A DNA stretch of 64,000 nucleotides from Spirosoma endophyticum (GCF_900112365.1 NZ_FOLQ01000006.1:124001-188000), one strand, 5' to 3'. Shown: positions 51,500 through 60,371, counted from the stretch's first letter. Made by a program: numbers and translations. Notes: generated by a model from the sequence alone, not told the origin.

Positions 51500-54400
51500 T
51501 TAGCTTACTGCGGTGGGCACCTGTATCTGGATAGACATCCCCTGTTTTTCGGCGGATGTCAGTTGATAGGTTCCTTTTAGAAGGGCGATTCGCTGCCGAA
51601 TATTCACGAGGCCATTACCCGACGCCCGTTCTACCAGCGTGGTGTCCAACCCCCGTCCATTATCGCGGTAGGTAAGCAACAAAGCTCCTGATTCGTGGTC
51701 AAGATTTAGCCAGACGGTGCTGGCTTCGGCGTGTTTTATGGCATTTTGAAGTAACTCCTGCACCACACGAAACATATTTATTTCAATCGTTGCGGGCAAA
51801 TTTTGGGGAACATTGTTCGAAACAAACGCTACGTTCAGCCGCTTACTCTCGTTGATAAGCATCGCCATTTCGGCGATCGTCTGGGCTAACCCTAACTCGG
51901 CCAAACTGCGGGGATGCATGTCACGAATAATGCTGCGAATGTCGTCGAGCGAGGCTTTCAGAATAGCCATTGATCGTATTTTCAACTCCTCTGTCGGTAT
52001 AGCTGGATTACCTAATGAAGCCAGATACATTTTCAAAACAGCCAGATTAGCGCCTACACCGTCGTGGAGTTCTTTAGCAAGACGCTGGCGTTCAAGCTCC
52101 TGCGTTCTGACCACTACGTTCAACTCCTGTGCCTGGCGACTTTTCAGTTGAAAAATACGGTATTGGTAAACGCCGTACATGCCCCCAATCAACAAGACGA
52201 GCAAGGCTATTCTAAACCACAGGGTTTCCCAGAATGGCGGCTTAATGACGATGCTGATAGAAGCGCCCTGCTCATTCCAGACACCATCGTCGTTGCTGCC
52301 TCTCACCCGAAAGACGTAGTCACCAGCGGGCAACTTCGTATAGTTGGCGTAGCGCCGGTGCTGCGCGTTCACCCAGTCACGATCAATGCCTTTTAACTTA
52401 TATTGGTATTTATTTTTTTCAGTATTGGAGAAGTTCAACGTCGCGAATTCGAAACCAATAAAGTTTTGGTCATGCGTAAGAGTCAGTTTTTTTTGATTGG
52501 GTGGCCTTGCACTATCCAGCACCGTAACGGCCGTAATCTTAACGGGCGGCACCAACAGATTTCGCTTTAATTCATTGGCATTGAAATAGTTGATACCATG
52601 TACTCCCCCAAAAAACAACGTGCCATCCGTATCGCGATAACACACGTTTGTATTGAATTCATCGCTCTGCAGGCCATCACTCAGGTCATAGGTTTTAATA
52701 CGTCCCCGCGTTGGCGAGAACTGCGCCAGCCCTTTGTTACTGCTCAGCCATAAATAGCCCATGTTGTCCTTCAGGATTCCGTACGTGACTTCGTTCGGTA
52801 AGCCGTCGGCTTTGGTGTAGTGTCTTACTAGGCGCAGCTGCTGTAAATCCAGTTGAAAAAGTCCGCAGTCAGTCCCGATCCACAGCCACTTACCGTCTTC
52901 CAGGAGACTTCGGATATTGTTGCAGGGCAAGCCATTTTTCTTATCAAAAACCGCGATTCTTTTCGTTTTTGGATCGTAGCGCAACAGACCGTGTCCTAAC
53001 GTACCAAGCCAGACATTCTGTTGAGAATCTTCCTTAATCAACCGAACCGTGTAGCCTGAGATGGCTGCTACAGCCGGATTATCTTTCCAGTCTTTCCAGC
53101 GGTTGGTTGTCAAATCGAACCGCCAGAGTCCACCCTGTTCGCCGATCCAGATTTCCTGCCCACCTGCCTGCTGGCTTATTGCCTGAGCCGAAAACAGGTA
53201 AAGTGGTTTTCGATGCGCTAATGGGTACGTAATCAGCGTTCGCCTGAGGGGATCATACTTACCCAGGCCCTGCGTATTGGCAAACCAAAGGTTTTTATGA
53301 GCATCCGACGTAATGGCCCGTACTTCATGCGTGAGAAAATTGGTCGACGATTGCGTGTTGGTTAAAAATGGAACGAATTGTTTCGTCGCCAGCGAATAAC
53401 GGGCTATCCCTCCTGTTTCAGTACCGATGTATAAATCGTTTTGATGCGCGTAAATGGCAAAAATCATATCATCGGGCAACGTATTACGTGGCGCATGCTC
53501 ATCCTGCTGAATCCGATGAAACTGAAATTTCAACGGGTCATATTTATCAATACCATGGCTGCTCAACCCAATCCAGACAATCTGCTGGCGATCTTCGAAC
53601 AATGACCACACGAAATTTTCAGCCAGACTTTGGGGATTATTGCCGGCGTGCTGAATGGATGTAAATGATTGACTATCGGGGTTATACATTGAAATACCAC
53701 CCGTTCTGGTACCGATCCAGATACGCCCCGACCTATCGTTCATCAGGCAGGTAATTTGGTTGCTCGTGAGGTGCTTAACTGAATTTCCCTGCTGAAAATG
53801 GGTTATTGCATGTACTGACAATTTCCCTGCATCGGATAGAAGCCCGTTCGCTAGTGAGGCAACATACACGCCATCTTCATACGTCCCGATCCACAGAGCA
53901 TTGCGGGCGTCAATGAGGATTGAGAGGAGGGTCGTCTGAGGCTTTAAATGAAGGGTGTTATGAATGAACGTTGGCTGAAAAGAATCGGAGTTGGGTCGAT
54001 ACACGTAAAGTTCATTGGTCGCAGCGACCCAGAGTTGCCCCGATACGTCAAGTGAAAAACTGACAAGATTACTCGACGATGGCAAAAAGGATTTGATCTG
54101 TTTTGTAGTAGGATTGAAGCGATAAAGACCCCGTTCCTCCGTCATTATCCAGATGTTACCGTTGCGGTCTTCGAGCAGTTTTTTGATCGACAAGTCATCA
54201 ACAGCATGCTTGATACCAAATACACTACTGAACGTAGTGAAGTTTTCATTTTCCCGATCATATAGATTGAGGCCGCCACCAGTACCAATCCAGAAACGCC
54301 CCTGACGATCGGCCAGCAAGGCCTGAACAAAGCTGTTGCTAAGACCCTGTTTGCCTCCCGCCCGAAACATCTTGTATTCATACCCATCAAACCGATTCAA

Positions 54401-54607
54401 CCCATCCTGCGTAGCAAACCAGATGTAATCATCGAATTGGGCAATAGCATAGCCTGTCCCCTGCGAGAGTCCCTTTTCCTGCGAATAGTGTTCCAGAGAA
54501 ATAGGCTCCGCCAGATCTCTCCTGACCGTAGCCTTTTGCTGAGCTGGCGTTTGCGCCAACCCAACAGCCGAATACAGGATAAGAATGATGAGAACAAGAC
54601 GAGTCAT
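51500..54607 (-). CDS. Two-component sensor kinase with beta-propeller (Reg_prop) and Y_Y_Y domains
   Basis: 1035 residues with a signal peptide (about 1-18). The periplasmic part holds Reg_prop repeats forming two seven-bladed propellers (about 35-700: many W-I/F-G-T and G-L-N-R/Y-D motifs such as IWIGTRTGGISMYNP and VWLGTLGHGLLRYDP). A Y_Y_Y domain (about 710-775: YKLKGIDRDWVNAQHRRYANYTKLPAGDYVFRVRG) follows, then a membrane helix (about 785-807) and a HisKA_3-type kinase with KELHDGVGANLAVLK (His848) and an HATPase with DNGRGLDTTL and GNGLVNIRQRI. No receiver or AraC domain: it differs from the one-piece HTCS type and needs a separate NarL-type regulator, not seen here. Glycan sensing is likely but unproven. 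Confidence 0.92.
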   Translation of the reverse strand: MTRLVLIILILYSAVGLAQTPAQQKATVRRDLAEPISLEHYSQEKGLSQGTGYAIAQFDDYIWFATQDGLNRFDGYEYKMFRAGGKQGLSNSFVQALLADRQGRFWIGTGGGLNLYDRENENFTTFSSVFGIKHAVDDLSIKKLLEDRNGNIWIMTEERGLYRFNPTTKQIKSFLPSSSNLVSFSLDVSGQLWVAATNELYVYRPNSDSFQPTFIHNTLHLKPQTTLLSILIDARNALWIGTYEDGVYVASLANGLLSDAGKLSVHAITHFQQGNSVKHLTSNQITCLMNDRSGRIWIGTRTGGISMYNPDSQSFTSIQHAGNNPQSLAENFVWSLFEDRQQIVWIGLSSHGIDKYDPLKFQFHRIQQDEHAPRNTLPDDMIFAIYAHQNDLYIGTETGGIARYSLATKQFVPFLTNTQSSTNFLTHEVRAITSDAHKNLWFANTQGLGKYDPLRRTLITYPLAHRKPLYLFSAQAISQQAGGQEIWIGEQGGLWRFDLTTNRWKDWKDNPAVAAISGYTVRLIKEDSQQNVWLGTLGHGLLRYDPKTKRIAVFDKKNGLPCNNIRSLLEDGKWLWIGTDCGLFQLDLQQLRLVRHYTKADGLPNEVTYGILKDNMGYLWLSSNKGLAQFSPTRGRIKTYDLSDGLQSDEFNTNVCYRDTDGTLFFGGVHGINYFNANELKRNLLVPPVKITAVTVLDSARPPNQKKLTLTHDQNFIGFEFATLNFSNTEKNKYQYKLKGIDRDWVNAQHRRYANYTKLPAGDYVFRVRGSNDDGVWNEQGASISIVIKPPFWETLWFRIALLVLLIGGMYGVYQYRIFQLKSRQAQELNVVVRTQELERQRLAKELHDGVGANLAVLKMYLASLGNPAIPTEELKIRSMAILKASLDDIRSIIRDMHPRSLAELGLAQTIAEMAMLINESKRLNVAFVSNNVPQNLPATIEINMFRVVQELLQNAIKHAEASTVWLNLDHESGALLLTYRDNGRGLDTTLVERASGNGLVNIRQRIALLKGTYQLTSAEKQGMSIQIQVPTAVS

Positions 54608-54889
54608 TAGGCTTAAGTCAGATAATTGCTTCCTGCATAGCGCGTTAATTCTAAATTCTTATGAGGGGCGGTTAACGCAGGAATAGCGCTGGATTGGAAA
54701 TTACGTCCCTACTCTAAGGCAGGGCATGCAATCAGAAGTACACCATCTGGCTGCACAAGGCTATTCCCTTCCTGTCTGTCCATAAAGCTAACAAAACAAA
54801 CCGTATCACCAGTGAAGCGATATGCCAGGTAGATTATATAAAGATATGAATGTCAGTTGGCTATACAATTGTAAATATGCGACATTCCA

Positions 54890-55705
54890 TCAGGATAGAT
54901 AATTCATCAATTCGAGATTGTCTTTCACGTAGAGCGATGGTCGCTTACCTGTAAACTGCGTAAAATCCCGGATAAAGTGCGATTGGTCGTAGTACCCACA
55001 CTGGTAGATCAGGTCATGCCAGTCGGTTACGTGCCACCGTTGACCTGCCAGTTGCGCACAGAGATAACCAATACGGCGTATACGCGCATAATATTTGGGA
55101 CTTACACCCACCTTCTGCAAGAATTGCCGTTCGAATTGCCGTCGGCAAACGTACATATCGTCCATTAATTCACCGACGTTTACAACCCCCTTCCGGTCGA
55201 CAATGGCATTAGCTACGTAGTCAGTTCGGTCGAACGTATTACCTTTTTTGAGCAGTTGTCGGTTCAGAAACTGGTCGAGCAGGCAAACGCGATCAACCGA
55301 CGTATGAGCTTCCTGAATTTGCTCATGGAGAAACTGAAACGATTTGCCCAGTACGTCAATCAGACTGATCCGTTCATCGGAAAACTCATACATGGGCAGG
55401 CCAAACAGGGAGGATAACCCGGCTGGCTTAAAAACAATACCAACCATGCCAATGCGCCCACTTAAATTCAGGGTATAGCTCTGTGTAGCCTGACCAGTTA
55501 AAAAGGACGAGGGAGCTAACAGCAAATTATGTTTGTTGTTGTCAACGCAGTAACCATCACCGTAATTAAATACCATTGACGCAAAGCCCGTTGGGGGCGA
55601 CTCAATGCACATAGGTTGCGTTAGAACATCCTTCTTTTCCCAGGCGAAGTAGCACTCCACAAAGGGCAATAAATGCGTAGACGGAATGAACTTTCGATAG
55701 TACAT
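54890..55705 (-). CDS. AraC-family transcriptional regulator (HTH_18) with DUF6597-like N-terminus
   Basis: 271 residues. The N-terminal 150 residues (MYYRKFIPSTHLLPFVECYFAWEK, GYDVDN-like sugar-free cupin region, GRIGMVGIVFKPAGLSSLF) match the DUF6597/AraC effector half. The C-terminal HTH (about 165-265) has GELMDDMYVCRRQFERQFLQKVGVSPKYYARIRRIGY and DLIYQCGYYDQSHFIRDFTQFTGKRPSLY, which is the classic second-helix signature. It would bind DNA and control transcription; target and signal are unknown. It is next to the propeller kinase gene on the same strand (283 nt gap), so the kinase might be a target; no phospho-acceptor domain is present. Confidence 0.9.
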   Translation of the reverse strand: MYYRKFIPSTHLLPFVECYFAWEKKDVLTQPMCIESPPTGFASMVFNYGDGYCVDNNKHNLLLAPSSFLTGQATQSYTLNLSGRIGMVGIVFKPAGLSSLFGLPMYEFSDERISLIDVLGKSFQFLHEQIQEAHTSVDRVCLLDQFLNRQLLKKGNTFDRTDYVANAIVDRKGVVNVGELMDDMYVCRRQFERQFLQKVGVSPKYYARIRRIGYLCAQLAGQRWHVTDWHDLIYQCGYYDQSHFIRDFTQFTGKRPSLYVKDNLELMNYLS

Positions 55706-55895
55706 GTTTCAGTTGTGGCTAGGTTTCCTATCTAATTTGTCGATTTTTCTCACAGAAGCGGAAACATTACCCTGCGTTTTATTCAACGGTAGCTTTTCAT
55801 GGCAAAAACCAGCCTGTCCTTAACACAACTAAATCATCTTCTTAGTTAACTTTACACGGCTTACTCACAATTCCCCGCGTCAACTCAAAAAGACC

Positions 55896-56702
55896 ATGAA
55901 GCCTTTTTCCAGACTAAAAGATTTATTTTTTGTTGGCCTCATAGTCAATACGTTAAGTAGCTGTGCTCCGACTATTACAACCTATCAGCTCGAACCCATT
56001 TCGGGCGATGTAACTACGATTGATGGTCGTTCGGTTACGAAAGCCGAGCAGAATGGAGTAGGTGTAGTCGCTTCCTTTGAGCGTGAAGATCTGGAATTTG
56101 TAACGCTCGATATCGAGGTAAAAAACCACACTGATCATCCCATCGACGTAAATCCGGCAGATTTTCATTTCTCGGCTCTCGGTGCTGCTCAGGATACGCT
56201 CTCAGAGCCAGAAAACCCAGGTTTAGCGCTTGTTCGCTCGGCTGCTGACCCAACCTACGAGGCTGGGCGCATGAAGCTGAAACGGAAACAGGAAGAGAAG
56301 CGGCTAAAACGAGCTAAGGTGTTCAACACAATCTTGATGGTGGCGGCTGTTGCTTCCGACGTATCATCGTCAGGCAAGAGCCGCTCCTACAACGAATACG
56401 TTACGAATCGGGTTAGTCATGGCCTGGCCTATCAAGGCATTGCTGTTAAACGGGCTATAGACTATAGCACCTTCGCCGACCGGATGCAACGCTTTGATTA
56501 TGAAGAATATCGCTGGCGCGAGCTGGCTCTGAAAGCCAATACGCTGGCTCCCGGCGAATCGGTACGTGGGTTTGTTTATTTACCGAAAGTACAGGGAGCT
56601 TATTTTCTGGCTATAAATTACACTATTCCAGAGCAGGCTACCGTGCCTTTGTTGTTCAAGCAGGAGTTGGTGCGGCAAAAGAAAAACCGCCAGCGTCACT
56701 AA
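55896..56702 (+). CDS. Lipoprotein of unknown function
   Basis: 268 residues. MKPFSRLKDLFFVGLIVNTLSSCAPTI has a lipobox SSC at Cys23, so it is lipid-anchored in the periplasm or surface. The mature part is a beta-rich domain (about 35-105), a basic helix with KRKQEEKRLKRAK near 125, a short hydrophobic helix and a Ser/Arg/Tyr-rich loop (about 150-170), then a beta-rich end (FVYLPKVQGAYFLAINYTIPE). It ends basic (RQKKNRQRH). I recognise no family. Its stop is adjacent to the convergent TPR gene. Confidence 0.7.
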   Translation: MKPFSRLKDLFFVGLIVNTLSSCAPTITTYQLEPISGDVTTIDGRSVTKAEQNGVGVVASFEREDLEFVTLDIEVKNHTDHPIDVNPADFHFSALGAAQDTLSEPENPGLALVRSAADPTYEAGRMKLKRKQEEKRLKRAKVFNTILMVAAVASDVSSSGKSRSYNEYVTNRVSHGLAYQGIAVKRAIDYSTFADRMQRFDYEEYRWRELALKANTLAPGESVRGFVYLPKVQGAYFLAINYTIPEQATVPLLFKQELVRQKKNRQRH

Positions 56703-57032
56703 TTACCATTCATCTTCATCGTCCTCGAAAGCCTGCTGCGCCCGCTGCAATTCCAGTAATGTTTTCTGGTTGTTCTGGGTCTGCGCCAGTTTGATACCTT
56801 TCTCATACAGCTCGGCGGCCCGATCGCGCTCCTCCAGTTCCGCATAAAGCGCGGCTGCGTGATAGTACGTAGGTAAATAATCAGGATATTCGATCAGCAA
56901 CTGATCGAAATAAATCCTGGTCTGCTCAGGCTGACTGTTTAGGTACTCCATAGCCAGCGCATAAACATTAAATGGCTCGCTGGGTTCTTCCTGGACAAAT
57001 TGGATTAATTGCTGGATGCGTTCCGTATTCAT
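56703..57032 (-). CDS. Small tetratricopeptide-repeat protein
   Basis: 109 residues, cytosolic. Two to three TPR units are visible: FNVYALAMEYLNSQPEQTRIYFDQLLIEYPDYLP and TYYHAAALYAELEERDRAAELYEKGIKLAQ, followed by an acidic tail (FEDDEDEW). TPRs mediate protein binding. The stop codon touches the end of the lipoprotein gene on the other strand, and the start is 161 nt from the ETF beta start in the opposite direction. Partner unknown. Confidence 0.8.
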   Translation of the reverse strand: MNTERIQQLIQFVQEEPSEPFNVYALAMEYLNSQPEQTRIYFDQLLIEYPDYLPTYYHAAALYAELEERDRAAELYEKGIKLAQTQNNQKTLLELQRAQQAFEDDEDEW

Positions 57033-57048
57033 TCACGTAAGAAAAAAT

Positions 57049-57064
57049 AGTATGCATGCATACT
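57049..57064. promoter_or_regulatory. 16-bp perfect palindrome in the divergent TPR/ETF control region
   Basis: AGTATGCA and TGCATACT are exact reverse complements with no spacer. It lies 17 nt upstream of the TPR start and upstream of the etfB promoter box. It looks like a dimer-binding operator. Confidence 0.45.
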
Positions 57065-57082
57065 TTTATGTGAGACAGTTTG

Positions 57083-57090
57083 TACTTTTG
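57083..57090 (+). promoter_or_regulatory. Candidate -7 element of the etfBA promoter
   Basis: TACTTTTG matches TAnnTTTG. The etfB ATG follows about 103 nt later. No -33 TTTG at the standard distance. Confidence 0.4.
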
Positions 57091-57193
57091 GGGTATAAAA
57101 GTAGTAATAAGTACCAAGTTGTAAAGGGTTAGTACGTTGATTACCGACGGCTTTACAGACACTGCCAACTACTTAAACAACCACAAAACCACA

Positions 57194-57937
57194 ATGCGTA
57201 TGAAAATTTTAGTGTGTGTAACCAGTGTGCCCGACACCACCACCAAAATTACCTTTACGGACAACAATACCAAATTAAACAAAGCTGGTGTAACGTTCAT
57301 TACCGGCCCCTATGACGATTATGCCCTGGCGCGGGCCGTTGAACTTAAGGAAAAAACGGGTGCTACGATAACGGTACTCAATGTTGGCGAAAGTGATACG
57401 GAACCCGTTATTCGCAAATGTCTGGCCATTGGTGCCGACGATGCGATCCGTGTGAATGCCGAGCCTACCGATGCCTATTTTGTAGCCGAGCAAATTGCAG
57501 CCATTGCCAAAGAAAATAACTACGACCTGATCCTGATGGGTCGTGAGTCTATCGACTACAATGGTGGCCAGGTTCACGGTATTGTCGGTGAAATGCTTGG
57601 GATGCCCTCCATTTCGCCGGTTATGCTGCTCGACATAGACGGTGATACGGCTAAAATTACTCGTGAAATTGAGGGTGGTAAAGAAAGCCTGGAAGCTAAA
57701 CTACCCCTCGTATTGGGTTGCCAGGAGCCAATTGCCGAATGGAAAATACCCAACATGCGGGGCATCATGACCGCCCGTACCAAGCCTCTTAAGGTCGTTG
57801 AGCCAACCGGCACTGACAAACTTACGACGGTTGGCAGCTATGAGCTACCAGCTCCTCGTGGCGCAGTTAAAATGATTAAAGCCGACGAAGCAGAAATGCT
57901 TATCCAGCTTCTCCACACCGAAGCAAAAGTAATTTAG
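57194..57937 (+). CDS. etfB: Electron transfer flavoprotein beta subunit
   Basis: 247 residues from ATG 57194 (or 245 from ATG 57200, both MK-type starts); the open frame extends further up but lacks family similarity. MKILVCVTSVPDTTTKITF and the PYDDYALARAVELKEKTGATITVLNVG segment match EtfB. LILMGRESIDYNGGQVHGIVGEMLGMPSI near 115-143 is the AMP-binding region, and EWKIPNMRGIMTARTKPLKV near 190-209 is the conserved partner loop. EtfB with EtfA carries electrons from acyl-CoA and other dehydrogenases to the quinone pool. It is first in the operon with etfA. Confidence 0.94.
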   Translation: MRMKILVCVTSVPDTTTKITFTDNNTKLNKAGVTFITGPYDDYALARAVELKEKTGATITVLNVGESDTEPVIRKCLAIGADDAIRVNAEPTDAYFVAEQIAAIAKENNYDLILMGRESIDYNGGQVHGIVGEMLGMPSISPVMLLDIDGDTAKITREIEGGKESLEAKLPLVLGCQEPIAEWKIPNMRGIMTARTKPLKVVEPTGTDKLTTVGSYELPAPRGAVKMIKADEAEMLIQLLHTEAKVI

Positions 57938-58003
57938 TCGGCAGTTGAGAGTCATCAGTCAATAGTTAGAATGCTATTGACTGATGACTCTCAACTGCCG
58001 ACT
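57936..58003. repeat. Perfect 30-bp inverted repeat between etfB and etfA
   Basis: Arms 57936-57965 and 57974-58003 are exact reverse complements; the loop is 8 nt. The left arm begins inside the etfB stop codon (57935-57937), and etfA starts 24 nt after the right arm. It has no T run, so it is probably an intercistronic mRNA element or a small repeat insertion. Confidence 0.9.
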
Positions 58004-58026
58004 GTAAACCACTAACGACCAAACAC

Positions 58027-58989
58027 ATGTCAGTCCTCATATTTGCTGAATTAGACGAAGGCAAAATCAAGAAGTCCTCTCAGGAGGCTATTTTCTACGG
58101 CGCGAAAGTCGCCCAAATGACTGGTACATCGGCTACGGCCATCATTATCGGTCAGGCTGACGATACAGAACTGGCTTCGGCTGGTCGCTTTGGTGCAGCC
58201 AAAGTACTGCATTCATCTGACCCGAAACTGAATGAAGCGAATGGCATGGCCTACGCTACCGTGGTAGCAGCAGCCGCTCAGCAGGAAGGCAGTAATATAA
58301 TTGTTCTGGCTAAATCATCGTTGGCCGATGCCATGACCGCTCGGCTGGCCGGTAAATTGAGAGCAGGTTTAGCCGCCAACGTGATTGAATTGCCCGACCT
58401 GTCGAATGGTTTTCGCGTCAAAAGCAGCATTTATACTGGTAAAGCCTTTGCTTACAATGACTTGAAAGCCGACATTAAAATTTTGGCCATCAAGAAGAAC
58501 ACGATTACACCTGAAGAAACCGACGCGACTGCGCCAGTCGAAGCCTTCACTCCTGCTCTGAACGACTCCGATTTTGTCATTTCGGTTAAAAACACCGAAA
58601 AATCATCTGGCGATATCCTGCTGCCCGAAGCTGATCTGGTTGTATCTGCTGGCCGTGGTTTGAAAGGCCCTGAAAACTGGGGTATTGTCGAAGATCTGGC
58701 CCAAGCGCTTCACGCAGCTACAGCCTGCTCGAAACCAGTCTCTGATCTTGACTGGCGTCCTCACTCTGAGCACGTAGGGCAAACAGGCCTAAAAATCAGC
58801 CCAAATTTATACATTGCCTGTGGTATATCGGGTGCGATACAACACCTGGCTGGTGTAAACTCCTCGAAGGTAATTGTTGTTATTAACAGAGACCCAGAAG
58901 CCCCGTTCTTCAAATCGGCCGATTACGGTATCGTTGGTGATGTATTCGACGTACTGCCCCGATTGACAAAAGCGGTAAAAGCTCTGTAA
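58027..58989 (+). CDS. etfA: Electron transfer flavoprotein alpha subunit
   Basis: 320 residues. The N-terminal half is the ETF fold (SVLIFAELDEGKIKKSSQEAI, ATAIIIGQADD). The C-terminal FAD domain has VVSAGRGLKGPENWGIVEDLAQALHAA near 210-236, DLDWRPHSEHVGQTGLKISPNLYIACGISGAIQHLAGV near 245-282, VVINRDPEAPFFKSADYGIVGDVFDVLP near 289-315, all contacting FAD. It pairs with EtfB upstream (90 nt away, hairpin between). The ETF dehydrogenase/quinone oxidoreductase is not in this window. Start ATG at 58027 fits the family. Confidence 0.95.
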   Translation: MSVLIFAELDEGKIKKSSQEAIFYGAKVAQMTGTSATAIIIGQADDTELASAGRFGAAKVLHSSDPKLNEANGMAYATVVAAAAQQEGSNIIVLAKSSLADAMTARLAGKLRAGLAANVIELPDLSNGFRVKSSIYTGKAFAYNDLKADIKILAIKKNTITPEETDATAPVEAFTPALNDSDFVISVKNTEKSSGDILLPEADLVVSAGRGLKGPENWGIVEDLAQALHAATACSKPVSDLDWRPHSEHVGQTGLKISPNLYIACGISGAIQHLAGVNSSKVIVVINRDPEAPFFKSADYGIVGDVFDVLPRLTKAVKAL

Positions 58990-59082
58990 AAAAGTCGTGA
59001 AATATAACTTTGTAAGTCGTGGGTAATAGTGATTTGCTAATATTTACTTGCGACTTACAAGGCCATGCCTTACGACTTTTTG
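58988..59082. repeat. Imperfect inverted repeat after etfA
   Basis: About 35-40 nt arms around 58988 and 59082; outer AAAAAGTCGT pairs with ACGACTTTTT and inner TTGTAAGTCG pairs with CGACTTACAA. Most differences are transitions. It could end etfBA transcription; its right arm runs almost to the bifunctional nuclease start. Confidence 0.55.
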
Positions 59083-59095
59083 TTATTTTTACGCC

Positions 59096-59692
59096 GTGGA
59101 TAAGATTAAGCTGGAAATATTAGGACTTTCACCCAGTCAGTCGCAGTCAGGATCGTTTGCGCTGGTATTGGGAGAAGAATATGGCAACCGGCGGTTGCCT
59201 ATTATCATTGGCATGTTTGAAGCACAAGCTATTGCCATTGAAATCGAAAAAATTGTGCCGAACAGGCCAATGACTCATGACTTGTTCAAGCAGTTTGCCG
59301 AACAGTTTAAATTCACAGTTCGCGAAATTATGATTTCCGATCTGCGAGAGGGCATTTTCTTCGCCAAGATTGTGTGCTTTGATGGCGTTCGGGAATCAGT
59401 TATTGATGCCCGGCCATCCGATGCCATCGCTATTGGCATCCGGTTCGACGTACCGATTTACACGAATGAATCCATCTTATCAGAAGCGGGCATAACAGCC
59501 AGCGGCAATGATGAAGAGGAAGAACAGGAAGAATTAGTACGTTCTTCAAACCGACCTTCAACACGCTCATTTGGTGATCAGTTAAAAAACGCATCCTCTG
59601 AAGAACTACAAAAGATGCTCGAAGAAGCGCTCGGTAATGAAGAATACGAACGAGCAGCCAAAATTCGCGATGAAATGAGCAAACGGAACTAA
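59096..59692 (+). CDS. Bifunctional nuclease family protein (DUF151) with UvrB/UvrC motif
   Basis: 198 residues from the GTG at 59096, the start that gives the family N-terminus MDKIKLEILGLSPSQSQSGSFALVLGE. The BFN domain (about 1-130) has RRLPIIIGMFEAQAIAIEIEKIVPNRPMTHDLF and DARPSDAIAIGIRFDVPIY. After an acidic Glu-rich linker, the last 35 residues are a UVR motif (LQKMLEEALGNEEYERAAKIRDEM). Plant and archaeal members are described as RNase/DNase enzymes; bacterial activity is not settled. The upstream open frame to 59048 lies inside the inverted repeat and lacks similarity. Confidence 0.88.
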   Translation: MDKIKLEILGLSPSQSQSGSFALVLGEEYGNRRLPIIIGMFEAQAIAIEIEKIVPNRPMTHDLFKQFAEQFKFTVREIMISDLREGIFFAKIVCFDGVRESVIDARPSDAIAIGIRFDVPIYTNESILSEAGITASGNDEEEEQEELVRSSNRPSTRSFGDQLKNASSEELQKMLEEALGNEEYERAAKIRDEMSKRN

Positions 59693-59743
59693 ATTTCTTG
59701 TATAGAGAAGCCGATTGTAATTTCTATTTTCATAAAAACCCGT

Positions 59744-59787
59744 ATAAGTAAGAAAGCCAGTTCGAGTGATCTGGCTTTCTTACTTAT
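59744..59787. terminator. Bidirectional terminator between BFN and PPC genes
   Basis: Perfect 17-bp stem (59744-59760 with 59771-59787), 10-nt loop. The right arm overlaps the stop codon of the minus-strand gene ending at 59784. T-rich sequence follows on the plus strand. Confidence 0.8.
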
Positions 59788-60290
59788 TTTCTTTTTCGCT
59801 TTCGGATTGCCAATTCCTGGTAACCAAACGTAGGATCAATTTCACGAACGTATTCGATATCGGGCATCACGCCAATAAGTAGTTCGGCCGTCGTATAAAC
59901 CGTACAACCTTCCAGTAAATGCCCGCCAATGGTCCGACCAGTTGAATCGGATACGGACAAATGGATATGGCTACCATTTACTGACAGTGTGCCAACGAGT
60001 GACACGATCTCAAAATGCCCCTTCCACACACTTCCTTTCTCTTGATTGGCCAGCCGTATTGTTACGTCTGTTAGGCTCCCCACACAAGTAAGAATGGCGC
60101 CTGCACCAATACGTTGTTGCTTAACCAGTGATTCTAATTCTGTTTTCAAATCCTGTCCAGGTCGAAGCCGTATGGAGTATGTATGCATTGTAGCATCAAC
60201 GGCATTAGGCGCTGAATGTCCAGGTTGTGGTTGAGCGTTAAGCATGGTCATGAAGCAGTAAAACACGGTCAGTAATAAAAACCATCGCAT
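59784..60290 (-). CDS. Exported PPC/DUF296-domain protein
   Basis: 168 residues. A signal peptide (about 1-19, MRWFLLLTVFYCFMTMLNA) precedes a full PPC domain (about 36-150): YSIRLRPGQDLKTELESLVKQQRIGAGAILTCVGSLTDVTIRL, then GHFEIVSLVGTLSVNGSHIHLSVSDSTGRTIGGHLLEGCTVYTTAELLIG. The paired His of the G-x-H-x-H-L and GGHL motifs are the metal site of this trimeric fold. PPC proteins are mostly cytosolic (plant AT-hook factors, bacterial YdcJ relatives), so export is unusual. The last residues are basic (RKRKRK). The ligand is unknown. Confidence 0.85.
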   Translation of the reverse strand: MRWFLLLTVFYCFMTMLNAQPQPGHSAPNAVDATMHTYSIRLRPGQDLKTELESLVKQQRIGAGAILTCVGSLTDVTIRLANQEKGSVWKGHFEIVSLVGTLSVNGSHIHLSVSDSTGRTIGGHLLEGCTVYTTAELLIGVMPDIEYVREIDPTFGYQELAIRKRKRK

Positions 60291-60337
60291 TTATATTGTT
60301 GGATTATTAGGGTAGCTATTAATAGAAACGAGATAAC

Positions 60338-60371
60338 AAAAAAACCGGGAGCGTTGGCCCCCGGTTTTTTT
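60338..60371 (-). terminator. Terminator of the 60389 gene
   Basis: 12-bp stem (60338-60349 with 60360-60371), A-tract on one side and T-tract on the other, so it can act on both strands. It lies 18 nt beyond the stop at 60389. Confidence 0.8.
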
